Shown: positions 10,901-21,316, counted from the stretch's first letter. The stretch is 64,000 bases of DNA from Roseovarius mucosus DSM 17069 (GCF_000768555.3 NZ_KN293978.2:124001-188000); one strand, 5' to 3'. The notes: generated by a model not told the origin, from the sequence alone. Program-made: numbers and translations.

Positions 10901-12257
10901 GGATACCGCCGCCGTTCTTGAACGAGACATTGACCGTGGTATCAGCATCGCGGGCAGCTGAGAGATTGGCATCGGCGGTCAGATTGCCGAGATTGCTCTC
11001 TTCTGTGCGTACGGTTTCGCGGCGACCGTCGAGGAAGACATCATGGTTACCGAATGCAATGGCATCGGCCTCGTCCACGATGACTTGGACCGCGTCGGTC
11101 AGGTCTTGCACGATGCTGGCCTTGGCCGAGCTGTCGAGCGCCTCTTGCAGGTTGGCGGCGCCTGTCACGTCCAGCACGCCCTGATCGTCGGTGGCAAAGG
11201 TGCCCGAGACATCGGCGTCGATGGACGAGGCGACGAGCACGCCATTGTCATCGAATTCCACGACGAGGCGACCCAGGTAGCTGTACTCGCCATCGGTCGA
11301 GACGATGGCCACCGGATTGCCATTCGCATCCACGGTCAGGAAGGGATAGCCTTCGGCGGCTTCGTCACCGTCGCGCAGGCGGTCATTGGCATCGGCCTGA
11401 AGCGTGTTGGAGCCGCCGGCGATGATGATGTCGACCCCGTCGAGCAGGCCCGCCAGTTCCTTTTCCAGCGCAATCTGCTGGAGATGCGAGGTGAGGATGA
11501 TCTTGTTTGCACCCGCCGCGATCAGAGCGTCGATTTGCGGCTGGATGACAGCGGCGAGGGCCGCCATGTCGGTGGCCCCGCCGGTGATCTCGTTGGTGCC
11601 TCCTGTCGAGGAAATGCTCTCGATGATCTGGGTGGTGGCACCGACCACGCCGATCAGCTCACCACCTTCTTCAATCAGGGTAGCGGGTGCGATGGCCGGG
11701 CCGAAATTGCCGGCGGCCTGGTCGGCCAACGACTCTGCGAAGGCATCGGAGGTGAGAAGCTGGGTCGTGAAAAGATCGCCGAGATTGGCGTCTTCGGAAA
11801 AGTCGATGTTGGAGGTCAGATACGGAAAGAGCGCCCCGACCCAGTTGATCGTGCCATTGCCACCGGCCCCGTCGATCACCGATGCGAAGGCGCTGGTGCC
11901 GGGATCGAATTCATGGTTGCCCACCGCAGAGGCATCAAAGCCCAGCACGTTCATGATCGTGATGTCGACACGACCGGGTGCCTCGCGCAGATCCAGGGTC
12001 ACATCGGTCAGGTCCTGCCCGAGCACCTCGGTGTAGAACCGTTCATAAGCGTTGGTCAGGGTGGCGCGAAACGAGCGGTCCGCTGCGGTCGAGAAGAACG
12101 GGCCGGGAATGTAGTTGTCACCGGCAGAGAGCAGGACCGTGTTCTCGAACGTATCTTCGAGCGTGTCGACGATCGCGGCAAAATTCGGTGCGTTGTCCAG
12201 AGCGGCGACGCCGCCCTCGAGGTCGTTGGCATGCAGAAGTTGAAGCGTATAGGCCAT
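7986..12257 (-). CDS. Secreted 5'-nucleotidase / choice-of-anchor I / RTX calcium-binding protein
   Basis: A 1423-residue three-part protein. The first part is a metallophosphatase/5'-nucleotidase: LLHANDLEGG (residues 6-15), SAGDNY, GNHEFD near 115, and the nucleotidase C-terminal motif NGGGIRAEI. The middle part (about 690-1180) is a choice-of-anchor I beta-propeller-like domain. The last part (about 1186-1352) holds many glycine-rich GGxGxDx nonapeptides, the RTX calcium-binding repeats, followed by a short hydrophobic tail ending FLFG. There is no N-terminal signal peptide, which fits type I secretion through a C-terminal signal. I infer extracellular release of phosphate from nucleotides. 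ATG 12257 is preferred; a GTG four codons upstream is possible. No type I transporter genes lie nearby. Confidence 0.92.
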   Translation of the reverse strand: MAYTLQLLHANDLEGGVAALDNAPNFAAIVDTLEDTFENTVLLSAGDNYIPGPFFSTAADRSFRATLTNAYERFYTEVLGQDLTDVTLDLREAPGRVDITIMNVLGFDASAVGNHEFDPGTSAFASVIDGAGGNGTINWVGALFPYLTSNIDFSEDANLGDLFTTQLLTSDAFAESLADQAAGNFGPAIAPATLIEEGGELIGVVGATTQIIESISSTGGTNEITGGATDMAALAAVIQPQIDALIAAGANKIILTSHLQQIALEKELAGLLDGVDIIIAGGSNTLQADANDRLRDGDEAAEGYPFLTVDANGNPVAIVSTDGEYSYLGRLVVEFDDNGVLVASSIDADVSGTFATDDQGVLDVTGAANLQEALDSSAKASIVQDLTDAVQVIVDEADAIAFGNHDVFLDGRRETVRTEESNLGNLTADANLSAARDADTTVNVSFKNGGGIRAEIGSSTNTGTDAGDGVLSQLDLQNSLRFNNGLAVATVTKEGFLMLLEHGVADTDTEAGNTPGRFFQIGGFRVSFDENGTAQELVTDLNGDYVVDPATDRPQVAVAGDRIKTVALIDPETGDDIVIFRDGAFTAEAPETIRMVTLDFLMLTNGDGYPFQELISDVQFLTPEGGITSDAEADRLGEQQALGDFMSENFPDADNAFANAETDVTNDLRIVQLARNGGVDRILLDENTPTLGTSIAAELLSGETELFTGGSEVVSVDAGRAYVTNGAQNRIDAFDAATGEKLGEFDLGQVTGFASVQSVAAKNGLVAAALSVTPAEANGVVAIFDLDGNLLNTVEVGNLPDMLTFTPDGTRILVANEGEPLDGTDPLGGVSIIDVSGGAANATAVTLDFSAFDGQEDSLREAGVLIQPGNSASQDLEPEYITVLPDGVTAWVSLQEANAYAVIDLTTNTVTDIRSFGLVDRSLPGNEIDASNRDNAINLQTYDNLFGMRQPDGITSIEIGGETYIFTANEGDARDATEARIGSLDLDPTAFPNADILQLNENLGRLNVRTDLGDTDGDGDYDQLFHYGSRSFTIYNTAGEIVFDSGSQFSQLIAEIRPGLFNQDEGEFDNRSDDKGVEPEAIAVGVVEGKPYVFIGLERDSGIMVFDISDPANPVFDRYIDSEANGNISPETIAFIPADQSATGFAQIAIAYEGDGNTVIYNLDNLGVDSSPTGRSDGDDTLAGTDGDDRFGAGAGDDLVSGGAGDDNLGGGFGNDTVNGGLGNDTIGAGLGDDIVNGGAGNDVANGGAGNDRVLGEDGDDRLGGGQGADTIDGGEGNDFIGGGFGTDLIEGGAGNDTIGGGLGDDDVFGGDGDDFLAGGGRDDLLDGGTGNDTLNGGEGNDLMTGGEGLDTFVFNRLTSGEADIITDFDAATETVILRSLANFDALDITDTVAGAVVTVDGQTITFEGVLAADLTADNFLFG

Positions 12258-12331
12258 CCGTTGGTCCACCCAGATTGAGAAATGTTACCGGGCACGGATA
12301 GGGTCAGTTTGTGACGTGGGTTTGAGAGATT

Positions 12332-12349
12332 TGTAACGTCTGCGTAACG
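12332..12349 (-). promoter_or_regulatory. Pho-box-like direct repeat upstream of the nucleotidase gene
   Basis: Two copies of GTAACG, in TGTAACG (12332-12338) and CGTAACG (12343-12349), are spaced with an 11-base period. This is the spacing of PhoB half-sites, although the match to the textbook half-site is only partial. It lies about 80 bases upstream of the nucleotidase start. Phosphate-starvation control would suit the product. This is a weak inference. Confidence 0.3.
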
Positions 12350-12415
12350 CGGTATGGCCGCGTCGCGGACGTGAGCGATGATCCGTCTGATAGCTGAGGC
12401 GCGTGGGTTTCGCGC

Positions 12416-13351
12416 TTAGTCGGCCTCTGACGCATCCGGTCTAATGCGGCTGCGCAGGCGTTGCGCCCGCGCGATTCTGTCCATCTGGTTCATTGCCCCG
12501 AGGATGTTTCCCGTCGCCGCCGTAAAAAGCGCCTCGCGCTGCGCAAAATAGGGATCTGCAAATGTCTCGAAGGCGCGGCGAGCGACGGCGGCACCTGTTT
12601 CAAGATGATGATGCCGTGCCAAGGCATGCAGCATTTCCTTGTGATATTTGGGCAATGTTCTGCGGGCGCGCATAGCGGCGTAGAACCAGGCGCTCTCCAA
12701 CGTTCCGGTGCTGGCTTTGCGAAAGATATCCTTCAAGAGACCCATCGCGTCAAAGGCTTCGGGTAGGCCGTGCCCAAGCAGGGGGCTGCGTAGGTGCCGC
12801 ACATTTTCCCCGGTGAAGCGCGCCGCATGACGGCGGTCCTCGCTGTGGAAGGGATCGTAGAACAGATAGACCTCGGAGGCCTGTCGCGATTCCGCAGCGG
12901 CATCGGTGAACAGGCCATCCCAGCTCTGCTGACGCCCTTTGCGGTGGTTGGTTTCCCACGGCACAAGATCGGCGCGCAGGGTGCTTTGCGGCGTGTAGCT
13001 GATCACACGACAACCGGGGGCCAGCGATGCGAAGGCTGCCGCGCCAAAACCGCCCATCGAAGTGCCGGTCATGACGACCAGCGCGAATTGTTGGAAAAAG
13101 CCGCGGTCACGCAGCGCCAACAACTCTTTGTGCAAGGCAGGGCATCTGAACCAGTCGGAATCACCGGCGATCACCCCCAGAACCGAATGTCCCTCATCCG
13201 CAAAAAAACCGTGCCCCCACGCGCGCCGATCAGGCGCCTTGCGCTGCGCGGCGACGGCATTGTCAAAGGAGACGACCAACGTTGGACCTGCTGCCGTAAA
13301 GGACAGGCGGTTCTTTGGTAGCACAGTCTCGAAATCCGCGAGAAAAGCCAT
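12416..13351 (-). CDS. Predicted alpha/beta-hydrolase-like protein of unknown substrate
   Basis: A 311-residue protein. The nucleophile elbow GTSMGGFGAAAF (G-x-S-x-G-G) and two later candidates, an Asp in YDPFHSED and a His in LLGHGLPE, make a plausible Ser-Asp-His triad in the right order. The C-terminal third is helical and basic, without an obvious domain. ATG 13351 follows an AGAG element and removes 18 residues of unlikely N-terminal extension. It shares its strand with the upstream tRNA-Ser gene, from which it is separated by 196 bases. I cannot assign a substrate; conserved hypothetical proteins with this pattern occur in marine Rhodobacteraceae. Confidence 0.72.
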   Translation of the reverse strand: MAFLADFETVLPKNRLSFTAAGPTLVVSFDNAVAAQRKAPDRRAWGHGFFADEGHSVLGVIAGDSDWFRCPALHKELLALRDRGFFQQFALVVMTGTSMGGFGAAAFASLAPGCRVISYTPQSTLRADLVPWETNHRKGRQQSWDGLFTDAAAESRQASEVYLFYDPFHSEDRRHAARFTGENVRHLRSPLLGHGLPEAFDAMGLLKDIFRKASTGTLESAWFYAAMRARRTLPKYHKEMLHALARHHHLETGAAVARRAFETFADPYFAQREALFTAATGNILGAMNQMDRIARAQRLRSRIRPDASEAD

Positions 13352-13547
13352 GGTGTTTTTATCTCTGCTCTTGGCCCATCTGTCAGGTCCGCGTCTCGGT
13401 ATCACCGATCATTGCGGGCGCGTAACCTCTTTGCTCAAGTTTGCTCAAGAGTTTCGCGCTTTCCCAGCGGCACCGCAACAGGGAGTGCAGCCTGTAGCAG
13501 GCCCATCTGCCCTTTAATTTTGCAGTTAAAACACCTTGGGGGGATGA

Positions 13548-13637
13548 TGGCGGAGAGACAGGGATTCGAACCCTGGGTGGAGTTGCCCCCACAACGGTTT
13601 TCGAGACCGCCCCGTTCGACCACTCCGGCACCTCTCC
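13548..13637 (-). tRNA. tRNA-Ser (anticodon CGA), CCA encoded
   Basis: Read on the minus strand the gene starts GGAGAGG at 13637. The anticodon loop is CTCGAAA (anticodon CGA, codon UCG), there is a long variable arm typical of class II serine tRNAs, and the T loop is TTCGAAT. The acceptor stem pairs with one G-U and the discriminator base is G at 13551. CCA is genome-encoded at 13550-13548. No intron or integrated element is seen at its 3' end. Confidence 0.97.
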
Positions 13638-13748
13638 GCGGGGGTCTGGTGGAGCAAGCGTTTATTTGCCTTTGGCGGGGGGGGCAAGGGGGATTTGCAT
13701 TGTTTCGCGGGATAATTTGCCTAGGTTGGAACAGGTCTGGCTGAAACA

Positions 13749-14615
13749 ATGTGGAAAGGATGGCGTGTGATGGGCGGGGTTCGCTTGCGGTCACAGTCGC
13801 GCGGTATCGCGTTGGCGGTGCTGGCGCTTTTGATGGTAGTGCTGGTCGCCGCGCCCCTCCGTGCGGCGGACCGGGCGCGGCTGGAGGCGTTTCTGGAGGT
13901 GACGGGCTTTGGCGTGGCACTCGACAGTATCGCGCTCTCAGCCTCTGGCGCGCCAGAGATGCTGGGGCTGTCGGCCAGTGATTTTGGCCAAGGCTGGACC
14001 ACGCTGGCCGAAGAGGTGTTTGACACCGACCGGATGCGCGACATGGGGCTGAGCATTCTGGAGCAGGCGCTGGATGACGAGATGTTGGGCCATGCCGCTG
14101 AGTTCTATGCTTCGGACCTTGGGCAGCGTCTGGTTGCGGTCGAGAACGCGGCGCATCTGCATGAGGACGACGACGCCAAGCGGGTCGAAGGGGAGACGCT
14201 CTTGGCGCAGATGCCACAAGATCGGGTCGAGGTGTTGCGGGCCATGAACGCAGCGGTGGACAGTGCGGGCACCGGGGTGCAAGCGGTGCAGGAAATCCAG
14301 GTGCGGTTTCTGCTGGCGGCCTCTTATGCCGGGGTGCTGGAGAGTGAGATTGACGAAGGCATGCTGCGTGCCCTTCTGGCGGAGGGCGAAGACGAATTGC
14401 GCGAGAGCCTGCGTGCCTCGGCGCTGGCCAGTGCCGCCTATACCTATCAGAGCCTGCCCATCGAGGATTTGCGCGCCTATGTGGTCGCCCTTGAGCATCC
14501 GACCATGGCGCGGGTCTACGAATTGATGAATGCTGTGCAATACGAGATCATGGCCAACCGGTTCGAGGTTCTGGCCGCAAGGATGCGGGGTCTGACCCCG
14601 GCGCAGGAGTTGTGA
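13749..14615 (+). CDS. DUF2059-type exported protein, first of a tandem pair
   Basis: A 288-residue protein with an N-terminal signal sequence or anchor (hydrophobic about 21-37, ending PLRAADR). A mostly helical body follows, with the features of DUF2059: short helical repeats and a segment EFYASDLGQRL near residue 117 that matches the 'FY.S..G..l' core of the family. It probably acts in the periplasm; its function is unknown. The next gene starts two bases after this stop and encodes a paralogue of similar size, so the two look like a tandem duplication expressed together. An in-frame ATG at codon 8 is an alternative start. Confidence 0.8.
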   Translation: MWKGWRVMGGVRLRSQSRGIALAVLALLMVVLVAAPLRAADRARLEAFLEVTGFGVALDSIALSASGAPEMLGLSASDFGQGWTTLAEEVFDTDRMRDMGLSILEQALDDEMLGHAAEFYASDLGQRLVAVENAAHLHEDDDAKRVEGETLLAQMPQDRVEVLRAMNAAVDSAGTGVQAVQEIQVRFLLAASYAGVLESEIDEGMLRALLAEGEDELRESLRASALASAAYTYQSLPIEDLRAYVVALEHPTMARVYELMNAVQYEIMANRFEVLAARMRGLTPAQEL

Positions 14616-14617
14616 GG

Positions 14618-15424
14618 ATGCGGGCGGTTCTCTTTGCCTGCGCAGCGCTGCTTCTGGCGGCGCTGCCATTGCGCGCGGGCGAGATCGACCGGCTTATGGC
14701 TGCGCTGCACTTTGAAGAGACCGTCGAGATCATGCGCGCGGAGGGGCTGCGCTATGGTGGCGATGTTGGCGACGAGATGCTGAGCACGGTCGAGCGGGCC
14801 CGTTGGGATCGGGTGGTCGGTCGGGTTTACGATGTCGAGCGCATGTTGGCACAGGTGCAAAGCCGGTTCGCGCGGGCGATGGAGGGGGCCGACACGGGAC
14901 CGCTGCTGGGCTTTTTCGAGGGGCAGGGGGCAGAGGTGGTGGCCCTGGAAATCGCCGGGCGCCGGGCGCTCTTGGACGATGGCACCGAGGCCGCGGCAGA
15001 GGCGCGCTATGCCGAGTTGGCGGCGGCCGATGCGCCGATTGTGCGCCATGTGGCAACCCTCATTGACGATAGCGATCTGATCGAGCGCAATGTCGCGGGG
15101 GCGCTCAATGCCAACCTTGGATTCTATCGCGGCCTGGCCGATGGTGGCGGTCTGGACCTGAGCGAAGAGGAAATGCTGGCGGAAATCTGGGCGCAGGAAC
15201 CCGAGATGCGCGAAGAGACGCGCGACTGGATGCAGGCCTATCTGACCATGGCTTATCAACCGCTGGCGCAAGAGGTGCTTGAGGCTTATATCGCGCTCTA
15301 CAGAAGCGCGGAGGGCCAACAGTTGAACCGCGCGCTGTTCGCGGCCTTTGATGCGATGTATGAAGAGTTGTCGTATCAATTGGGTCTGGCCACCGCCTTG
15401 ACGATGGAAGGCGAGGATTTATGA
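14618..15424 (+). CDS. DUF2059-type exported protein, second of a tandem pair
   Basis: A 268-residue paralogue of the preceding gene, with a clear cleavable signal peptide (MRAVLFACAALLLAALPLRAG). The helical body repeats the same pattern: a family core near LLGFFEGQGAEVVALE, and near the C-terminus LEAYIALYRSAEGQQLNRA, which parallels LRAYVVALEHPTMARVYEL in the first copy. The start at 14618 has a GCAGGAG ribosome-binding site inside the end of the upstream gene. An overlapping GTG at 14612 would be the alternative. Both copies are probably periplasmic. No enzymatic motif is visible. Confidence 0.8.
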   Translation: MRAVLFACAALLLAALPLRAGEIDRLMAALHFEETVEIMRAEGLRYGGDVGDEMLSTVERARWDRVVGRVYDVERMLAQVQSRFARAMEGADTGPLLGFFEGQGAEVVALEIAGRRALLDDGTEAAAEARYAELAAADAPIVRHVATLIDDSDLIERNVAGALNANLGFYRGLADGGGLDLSEEEMLAEIWAQEPEMREETRDWMQAYLTMAYQPLAQEVLEAYIALYRSAEGQQLNRALFAAFDAMYEELSYQLGLATALTMEGEDL

Positions 15425-15455
15425 GGGTTTTGGCGCGGTTTTGGCGGGCTGGCCC

Positions 15456-15484
15456 TTGACTCGGGGGGCAGAGTTTGGCAATAG
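15456..15484 (+). promoter_or_regulatory. Candidate sigma-70 promoter of rplU-rpmA
   Basis: TTGACT at 15456-15461 and CAATAG at 15479-15484 are separated by 17 bases. This would give a leader of about 135 bases before rplU, which contains the hairpin annotated just downstream. The -10 element is imperfect. Confidence 0.45.
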
Positions 15485-15489
15485 CGCGC

Positions 15490-15523
15490 AACCCGGCGGG
15501 ATGATCTTGCCGGGTTTGTCTTT
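15490..15523 (+). promoter_or_regulatory. Leader hairpin before rplU, possible attenuator
   Basis: AACCCGGC (15490-15497) pairs with GCCGGGTT (15509-15516) around an 11-base loop and is followed by TGTCTTTG, a weak U-rich tail. Ribosomal protein leaders often carry such structures for autogenous control, but nothing here identifies the ligand. It could also be a weak terminator for the DUF2059 pair. Confidence 0.4.
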
Positions 15524-15624
15524 GATATACACCCCGAAAAGGGGCGCAGTTCGAGGTGGCCCAACGGCCGAAAACGCCCGGAGTATCCGGGGACCACAGA
15601 GCGCGGAGAGAAAAGGAAGAGCCC

Positions 15625-16239
15625 ATGTTTGCGGTCCTCAAGACCGGTGGCAAGCAATACAAGGTGTCGTCGGGCGACATGCTTCGTGTTGAGAAAATTG
15701 CAGCCGATGCCGGTGAAAAAGTTCAGTTCAACGATATCCTGATGCTGGGTGGCGATGCCCTCGTCATCGGTGCGCCCTTTGTGGCGGGCGCGGCCGTGCA
15801 GGCCGAGGTCGTTGATCAAATCAAGGGTGACAAGGTTATCAACTTTGTCAAACGCCGCCGTAAGCACGGCTCGCAGCGCACCCGTGGTCATCGTCAGAAG
15901 CTGACGCTGGTACGTGTCACCGAGATTCTGGCCAGCGGTGCAGAAGCAACAGGCGTCAAGGCGGCTGTCGGCTCTGGTTCGGTGGCGACCGTGGTCGAGG
16001 CGAAGCCCGCCAAGAAATCCAGCGCCAAGCCCGCAGCGGGTGGCGATGACCTCAAGCGGCTGTCGGGGGTTGGTCCCGCGCTTGAGAAAAAGCTTCTTGA
16101 GGCGGGTGTGACCACCTTTGCCCAAGTGGCAGCATGGACCGAGGCCGATGTGGCCGCCATGGACGAGAAACTGTCGTTCAAAGGCCGGATCGAGCGTGAA
16201 GGCTGGATCGAACAGGCCAAAGAGCTGGCTAAAGGCTAA
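15625..16239 (+). CDS. rplU: 50S ribosomal protein L21 with C-terminal helix-hairpin-helix extension
   Basis: A 204-residue protein. Residues 1-103 are a canonical L21 ([20 protein letters not shown], later [18 protein letters not shown]), which binds 23S rRNA. An Ala/Lys linker (about 128-145) leads to a helix-hairpin-helix-like tail ([21 protein letters not shown] and onward). Typical L21 is about 103 residues, so the tail doubles the protein; this extension is seen in some alphaproteobacteria and its role is unclear. ATG 15625 has an AAGGAAGA ribosome-binding site. The gene is followed after 11 bases by rpmA, the usual L21-L27 pair. Confidence 0.97.
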   Translation: MFAVLKTGGKQYKVSSGDMLRVEKIAADAGEKVQFNDILMLGGDALVIGAPFVAGAAVQAEVVDQIKGDKVINFVKRRRKHGSQRTRGHRQKLTLVRVTEILASGAEATGVKAAVGSGSVATVVEAKPAKKSSAKPAAGGDDLKRLSGVGPALEKKLLEAGVTTFAQVAAWTEADVAAMDEKLSFKGRIEREGWIEQAKELAKG

Positions 16240-16250
16240 GGAGAGACCAA

Positions 16251-16520
16251 ATGGCACATAAAAAAGCAGGCGGTTCATCCCGTAACGGGCGCGACTCTGA
16301 TGGTCGTCGCCTTGGCGTCAAGAAATACGGTGGCGAAGCCGTGATTTCCGGCAACATCCTCGTGCGTCAGCGCGGCAACAAGTTTTGGCCGGGTCTGAAC
16401 GTGGGTGAAGGCAAGGATCACACCCTCTTTGCCGTGGCCGAAGGTGCTGTGAAATTCCACAAGGGCCTCAAGGGCCGCACCTTTGTTTCGGTTCTGCCAG
16501 TGGCGGAGGCCGCTGAATAA
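16251..16520 (+). CDS. rpmA: 50S ribosomal protein L27
   Basis: An 89-residue L27 with the conserved N-terminus [18 protein letters not shown], which reaches the peptidyl transferase centre, and the family segments [10 protein letters not shown] and [10 protein letters not shown]. It lies 11 bases after rplU with its own GGAGAG site and is followed by a terminator. There is no N-terminal cleavage extension of the Firmicutes type. Confidence 0.99.
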   Translation: MAHKKAGGSSRNGRDSDGRRLGVKKYGGEAVISGNILVRQRGNKFWPGLNVGEGKDHTLFAVAEGAVKFHKGLKGRTFVSVLPVAEAAE

Positions 16521-16546
16521 GCCGTCCTTAGGGTTTTGACACTATA

Positions 16547-16580
16547 GGGGATCGGCGAGACCGCCGGTCCCCTTTTCGCT
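16547..16580 (+). terminator. Rho-independent terminator after rpmA
   Basis: An 11-base-pair stem with one wobble pair (16547-16557 with 16562-16572), a four-base loop and a TTTT run followed by CGCTTTT. It lies 26 bases after the rpmA stop. The remaining bases up to 16704 hold no other feature that I can support. Confidence 0.88.
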
Positions 16581-16704
16581 TTTGCGAGCCGGAGGAGGTC
16601 CGTGAGGTGACGAGGCTGCACAATCGCGCGACCGTGCCGTTGTGCTTTGGCGGAGAGTGGCCATCTCTTGCCATGAGTTTGGCGCTGATCGGAGGAGCAG
16701 GCGC

Positions 16705-17244
16705 ATGAAGTACGAGACGATTGTGAACCAGCCGGTGATTGTGGCGGAACGGTTTGATCTGCGGCCCTTGCGGGTGTCGGATGCGGGGTTGATCGGGATG
16801 AATGCGGGGGACGTGCGCGTCGCGCGTTTTACCCGCAGCATTCCGCACCCGTTGCCGCCGGGCGCCACCGAGGCGTTGATCGCCCGGGCGCAGGCCGACG
16901 GCCGGTCCGAGGATATCTGGGCCATCGACGGCACCAAGGCGGGTGGCTCCGAGGTGATGGGCCTTATTAGCCTGGAGCGGGTGGATGACGGCCAATCCGA
17001 GATCGCCTATTGGGTGGCACCGGCCTATTGGAACACGGGTGTCGCGTCGGCGGCGGTCGAGGCGCTGTTGGCGGACAATCCGCATCGGGCACGGACGATC
17101 TTTGCCTCGGTGTTTCAGGACAATGCCGCCTCGGCGCGGGTCTTGACGAATTGCGGGTTTCAGTATCTTGGGGATGCCGAAGCGTTCAGCGTTGCACGTG
17201 GCGCCAAGGTCTTGACCTGGACCTATAGTAAAAAGATGATCTGA
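16705..17244 (+). CDS. GNAT-family N-acetyltransferase (RimJ/RimL-like)
   Basis: A 179-residue acetyltransferase of the RimJ/RimL subgroup. It begins with the typical ERFDLRPLRVSDA strand-helix. It has the core strand MGLISLERVDDGQSEIAYWVAPAYWNTGVASAAVEAL and the C-terminal pattern DNAASARVLTNCGF, where the Asn and the Cys-Gly-Phe run match the acetyl-CoA-binding end of the fold. Note that the usual pyrophosphate loop RGxGxG/A is reduced to NTGVAS. The start at 16705 has a GGAGGA site. The gene lies between rpmA and obgE, as in many Rhodobacteraceae; the acceptor substrate is unknown. Confidence 0.9.
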   Translation: MKYETIVNQPVIVAERFDLRPLRVSDAGLIGMNAGDVRVARFTRSIPHPLPPGATEALIARAQADGRSEDIWAIDGTKAGGSEVMGLISLERVDDGQSEIAYWVAPAYWNTGVASAAVEALLADNPHRARTIFASVFQDNAASARVLTNCGFQYLGDAEAFSVARGAKVLTWTYSKKMI

Positions 17245-17270
17245 GGCTCGGACAGGGGCCTTTGCGATAA

Positions 17271-19418
<2,148 letters not shown>

Positions 19419-19436
19419 CACGTGGGAGGGCAGCGG

Positions 19437-20702
19437 ATGAAGGATCAGACAGAGATTACGGCGCTGATGGCCGAAATTGGCGCGCGCGCCCGTGCGGCGG
19501 CGGCCGACCTGGCGGTTGCAGATGCCGCGACCAAGCGCGCGGCTCTGGAGGCGGCGGCCGATGCGGTCTGGGACGGCCGGGCCGGGATCATGGCGGCCAA
19601 CGCGCGCGATCTGGAGTATGGTCGCGACAAGGGGCTGTCCGATGCGATGATGGACCGTCTGGCGCTCGACGAGGCGCGGATCAAGGGGATCGTGGACGGA
19701 TTACGCGCCGTGGCGGCGCAGGACGATCCGGTGGGCGAGGTTCTGGCGGAATGGGATCAGCCCACGGGCCTGCATATCCGCCGGGTTCGCACGCCTTTGG
19801 GCGTGGTTGGGGTGATCTATGAAAGCCGTCCCAATGTGACGGCGGATGCCGGGGCGCTCTGCGTGAAATCCGGCAATGCGGTGATCCTGCGCGGCGGGTC
19901 GGAGAGCTTTCATTCCTCGGGCGCGATTCATGCCTGTCTAGTGGCGGGGTTACGCGCGGCAGGGCTACCGGAGGATGCGATCCAGCTTGTGCCCACACGG
20001 GACCGGGCAGCGGTCCAAGAGATGCTGACCATGACCGACACGATTGACGTGATCATCCCGCGCGGCGGCAAGGGCCTTGTGGGTCTTGTGCAGCGCGAGG
20101 CGCGGGTGCCCGTCTTTGCCCATCTTGAAGGCATCGTGCATATTTTCCTGGATGCGGCGGCGGATCCGGCCAAGGCGCTACGCGTGGTGCTGAATGCCAA
20201 GACCCGGCGCACGGGGATTTGCGGCGCAGCGGAATGTCTGCTCATTCATCGCGATATTGTCGAGACCATTGGTCAGGGTGTGATCCGCGCGCTGATCGAC
20301 GCCGGGGTCGAAGTGCGCGCCGATGCGGCCCTGCAGGAGATCGCGGGCACGGTTGCGGCCACCGAAGAGGATTGGGGGCGCGAATATCTCGACAGTATCA
20401 TCGCCGTCAGGGTTGTGGACAGCCTGGATGACGCCATCGCGCATATTCGGCGCTATGGGTCCAACCACACCGATTGCATCGTGACCGAGGATGATGCGGC
20501 GGCGGCGCGGTTTTTTGCCCGGCTCGACAGTGCCATCCTGATGCGCAACGCCTCAACCCAGTTCGCCGATGGCGGCGAATTCGGTATGGGGGCGGAAATC
20601 GGGATTGCCACCGGCAAGATGCATGCGCGCGGTCCCGTGGGGGCGGCGCAACTGACCAGTTTCAAATATCTGGTTGAGGCAGATGGTGCCGTGAGAGCGT
20701 GA
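19437..20702 (+). CDS. proA: Glutamate-5-semialdehyde dehydrogenase (gamma-glutamyl phosphate reductase)
   Basis: A 421-residue NADPH-dependent enzyme that reduces the product of ProB, the second step of proline synthesis. Visible motifs are [30 protein letters not shown], and the catalytic Cys region [14 protein letters not shown] (Cys near residue 263). The start at 19437 has a GGAGGG ribosome-binding site. A GTG at 19422 in the same frame is less likely. It begins 18 bases after the proB frame ends. The last 41 bases overlap the 3' end of the convergent chpT gene. Confidence 0.98.
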   Translation: MKDQTEITALMAEIGARARAAAADLAVADAATKRAALEAAADAVWDGRAGIMAANARDLEYGRDKGLSDAMMDRLALDEARIKGIVDGLRAVAAQDDPVGEVLAEWDQPTGLHIRRVRTPLGVVGVIYESRPNVTADAGALCVKSGNAVILRGGSESFHSSGAIHACLVAGLRAAGLPEDAIQLVPTRDRAAVQEMLTMTDTIDVIIPRGGKGLVGLVQREARVPVFAHLEGIVHIFLDAAADPAKALRVVLNAKTRRTGICGAAECLLIHRDIVETIGQGVIRALIDAGVEVRADAALQEIAGTVAATEEDWGREYLDSIIAVRVVDSLDDAIAHIRRYGSNHTDCIVTEDDAAAARFFARLDSAILMRNASTQFADGGEFGMGAEIGIATGKMHARGPVGAAQLTSFKYLVEADGAVRA

Positions 20703-21291
20703 CGCAGAACTCTGTTTCGCTGAGACTGCGTTGAACGGTCAGGCCCTGCGTCGCAAGACAGTGATGTAAAAGCAGGAAATGCACCTGCGCGGGGCTGACC
20801 TCTGGCCAGGACCCGCCCGCGCAGAGCGCTTGCCAGAGGTCCGGGTTCGGGGCGAGGCGTGGGGCGGTGGCCGTGATCTGCCACCCGTCGGAGGTTTCGC
20901 CAATTACGATATGACCGCCCTGTGGCAGCGCCTGCTCGACGCAAAGCAGACCAAGCAGAAGAATCTGCGCCGTGGGGCGAGGCAGGGTGCTGGTGATTTG
21001 CAGAGCAAGGGCGATGCGCCCGCCCTCATGAAATGTGCCAAGGATATCGCGCAACTCCTCGGCCCGCGTGACCTGATCCGCCTCGGCCTGACCAAAAGCC
21101 AGCCGAAAAAATCGCACGCGGGCCAATGCTTGGGTCGTCGATGCCGTGACCAGCGCCATTTCCGGCCCTGTCGTAGCCCCGGCAAGCTCCATCAATTCCA
21201 GACCATTGTCGATCGCCCCCAAGGGGCTGACGAGGTCATGGCAGATGCGAGAGGCTATCAAAGCGCCAATGGTATGGGTATGTTGGGGCAT
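20662..21291 (-). CDS. chpT: Histidine phosphotransferase ChpT
   Basis: A 209-residue dimeric phosphotransferase that in alphaproteobacteria passes phosphate from the hybrid kinase CckA to the response regulators CtrA and CpdR. The phospho-accepting His is in [21 protein letters not shown] (His18), followed by a weakly conserved ATP-domain-like fold lacking the usual nucleotide motifs. ATG 21291 has a GGAG element eight bases upstream; extending upstream adds sequence read through the divergent DUF3553 gene. The gene overlaps the end of proA by 41 bases on the opposite strand and lies 25 bases from the divergent DUF3553 gene. Confidence 0.88.
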   Translation of the reverse strand: MPQHTHTIGALIASRICHDLVSPLGAIDNGLELMELAGATTGPEMALVTASTTQALARVRFFRLAFGQAEADQVTRAEELRDILGTFHEGGRIALALQITSTLPRPTAQILLLGLLCVEQALPQGGHIVIGETSDGWQITATAPRLAPNPDLWQALCAGGSWPEVSPAQVHFLLLHHCLATQGLTVQRSLSETEFCVTLSRHHLPQPDI

Positions 21292-21316
21292 TGGACACTC
21301 CGGGGTGAGATACGGC

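Noticed and set aside
9180-12278. Two long plus-strand frames opposite the nucleotidase/RTX gene
   Set aside because: They are shadows of the repetitive GC-rich minus-strand gene; no motif or ribosome-binding site supports them.
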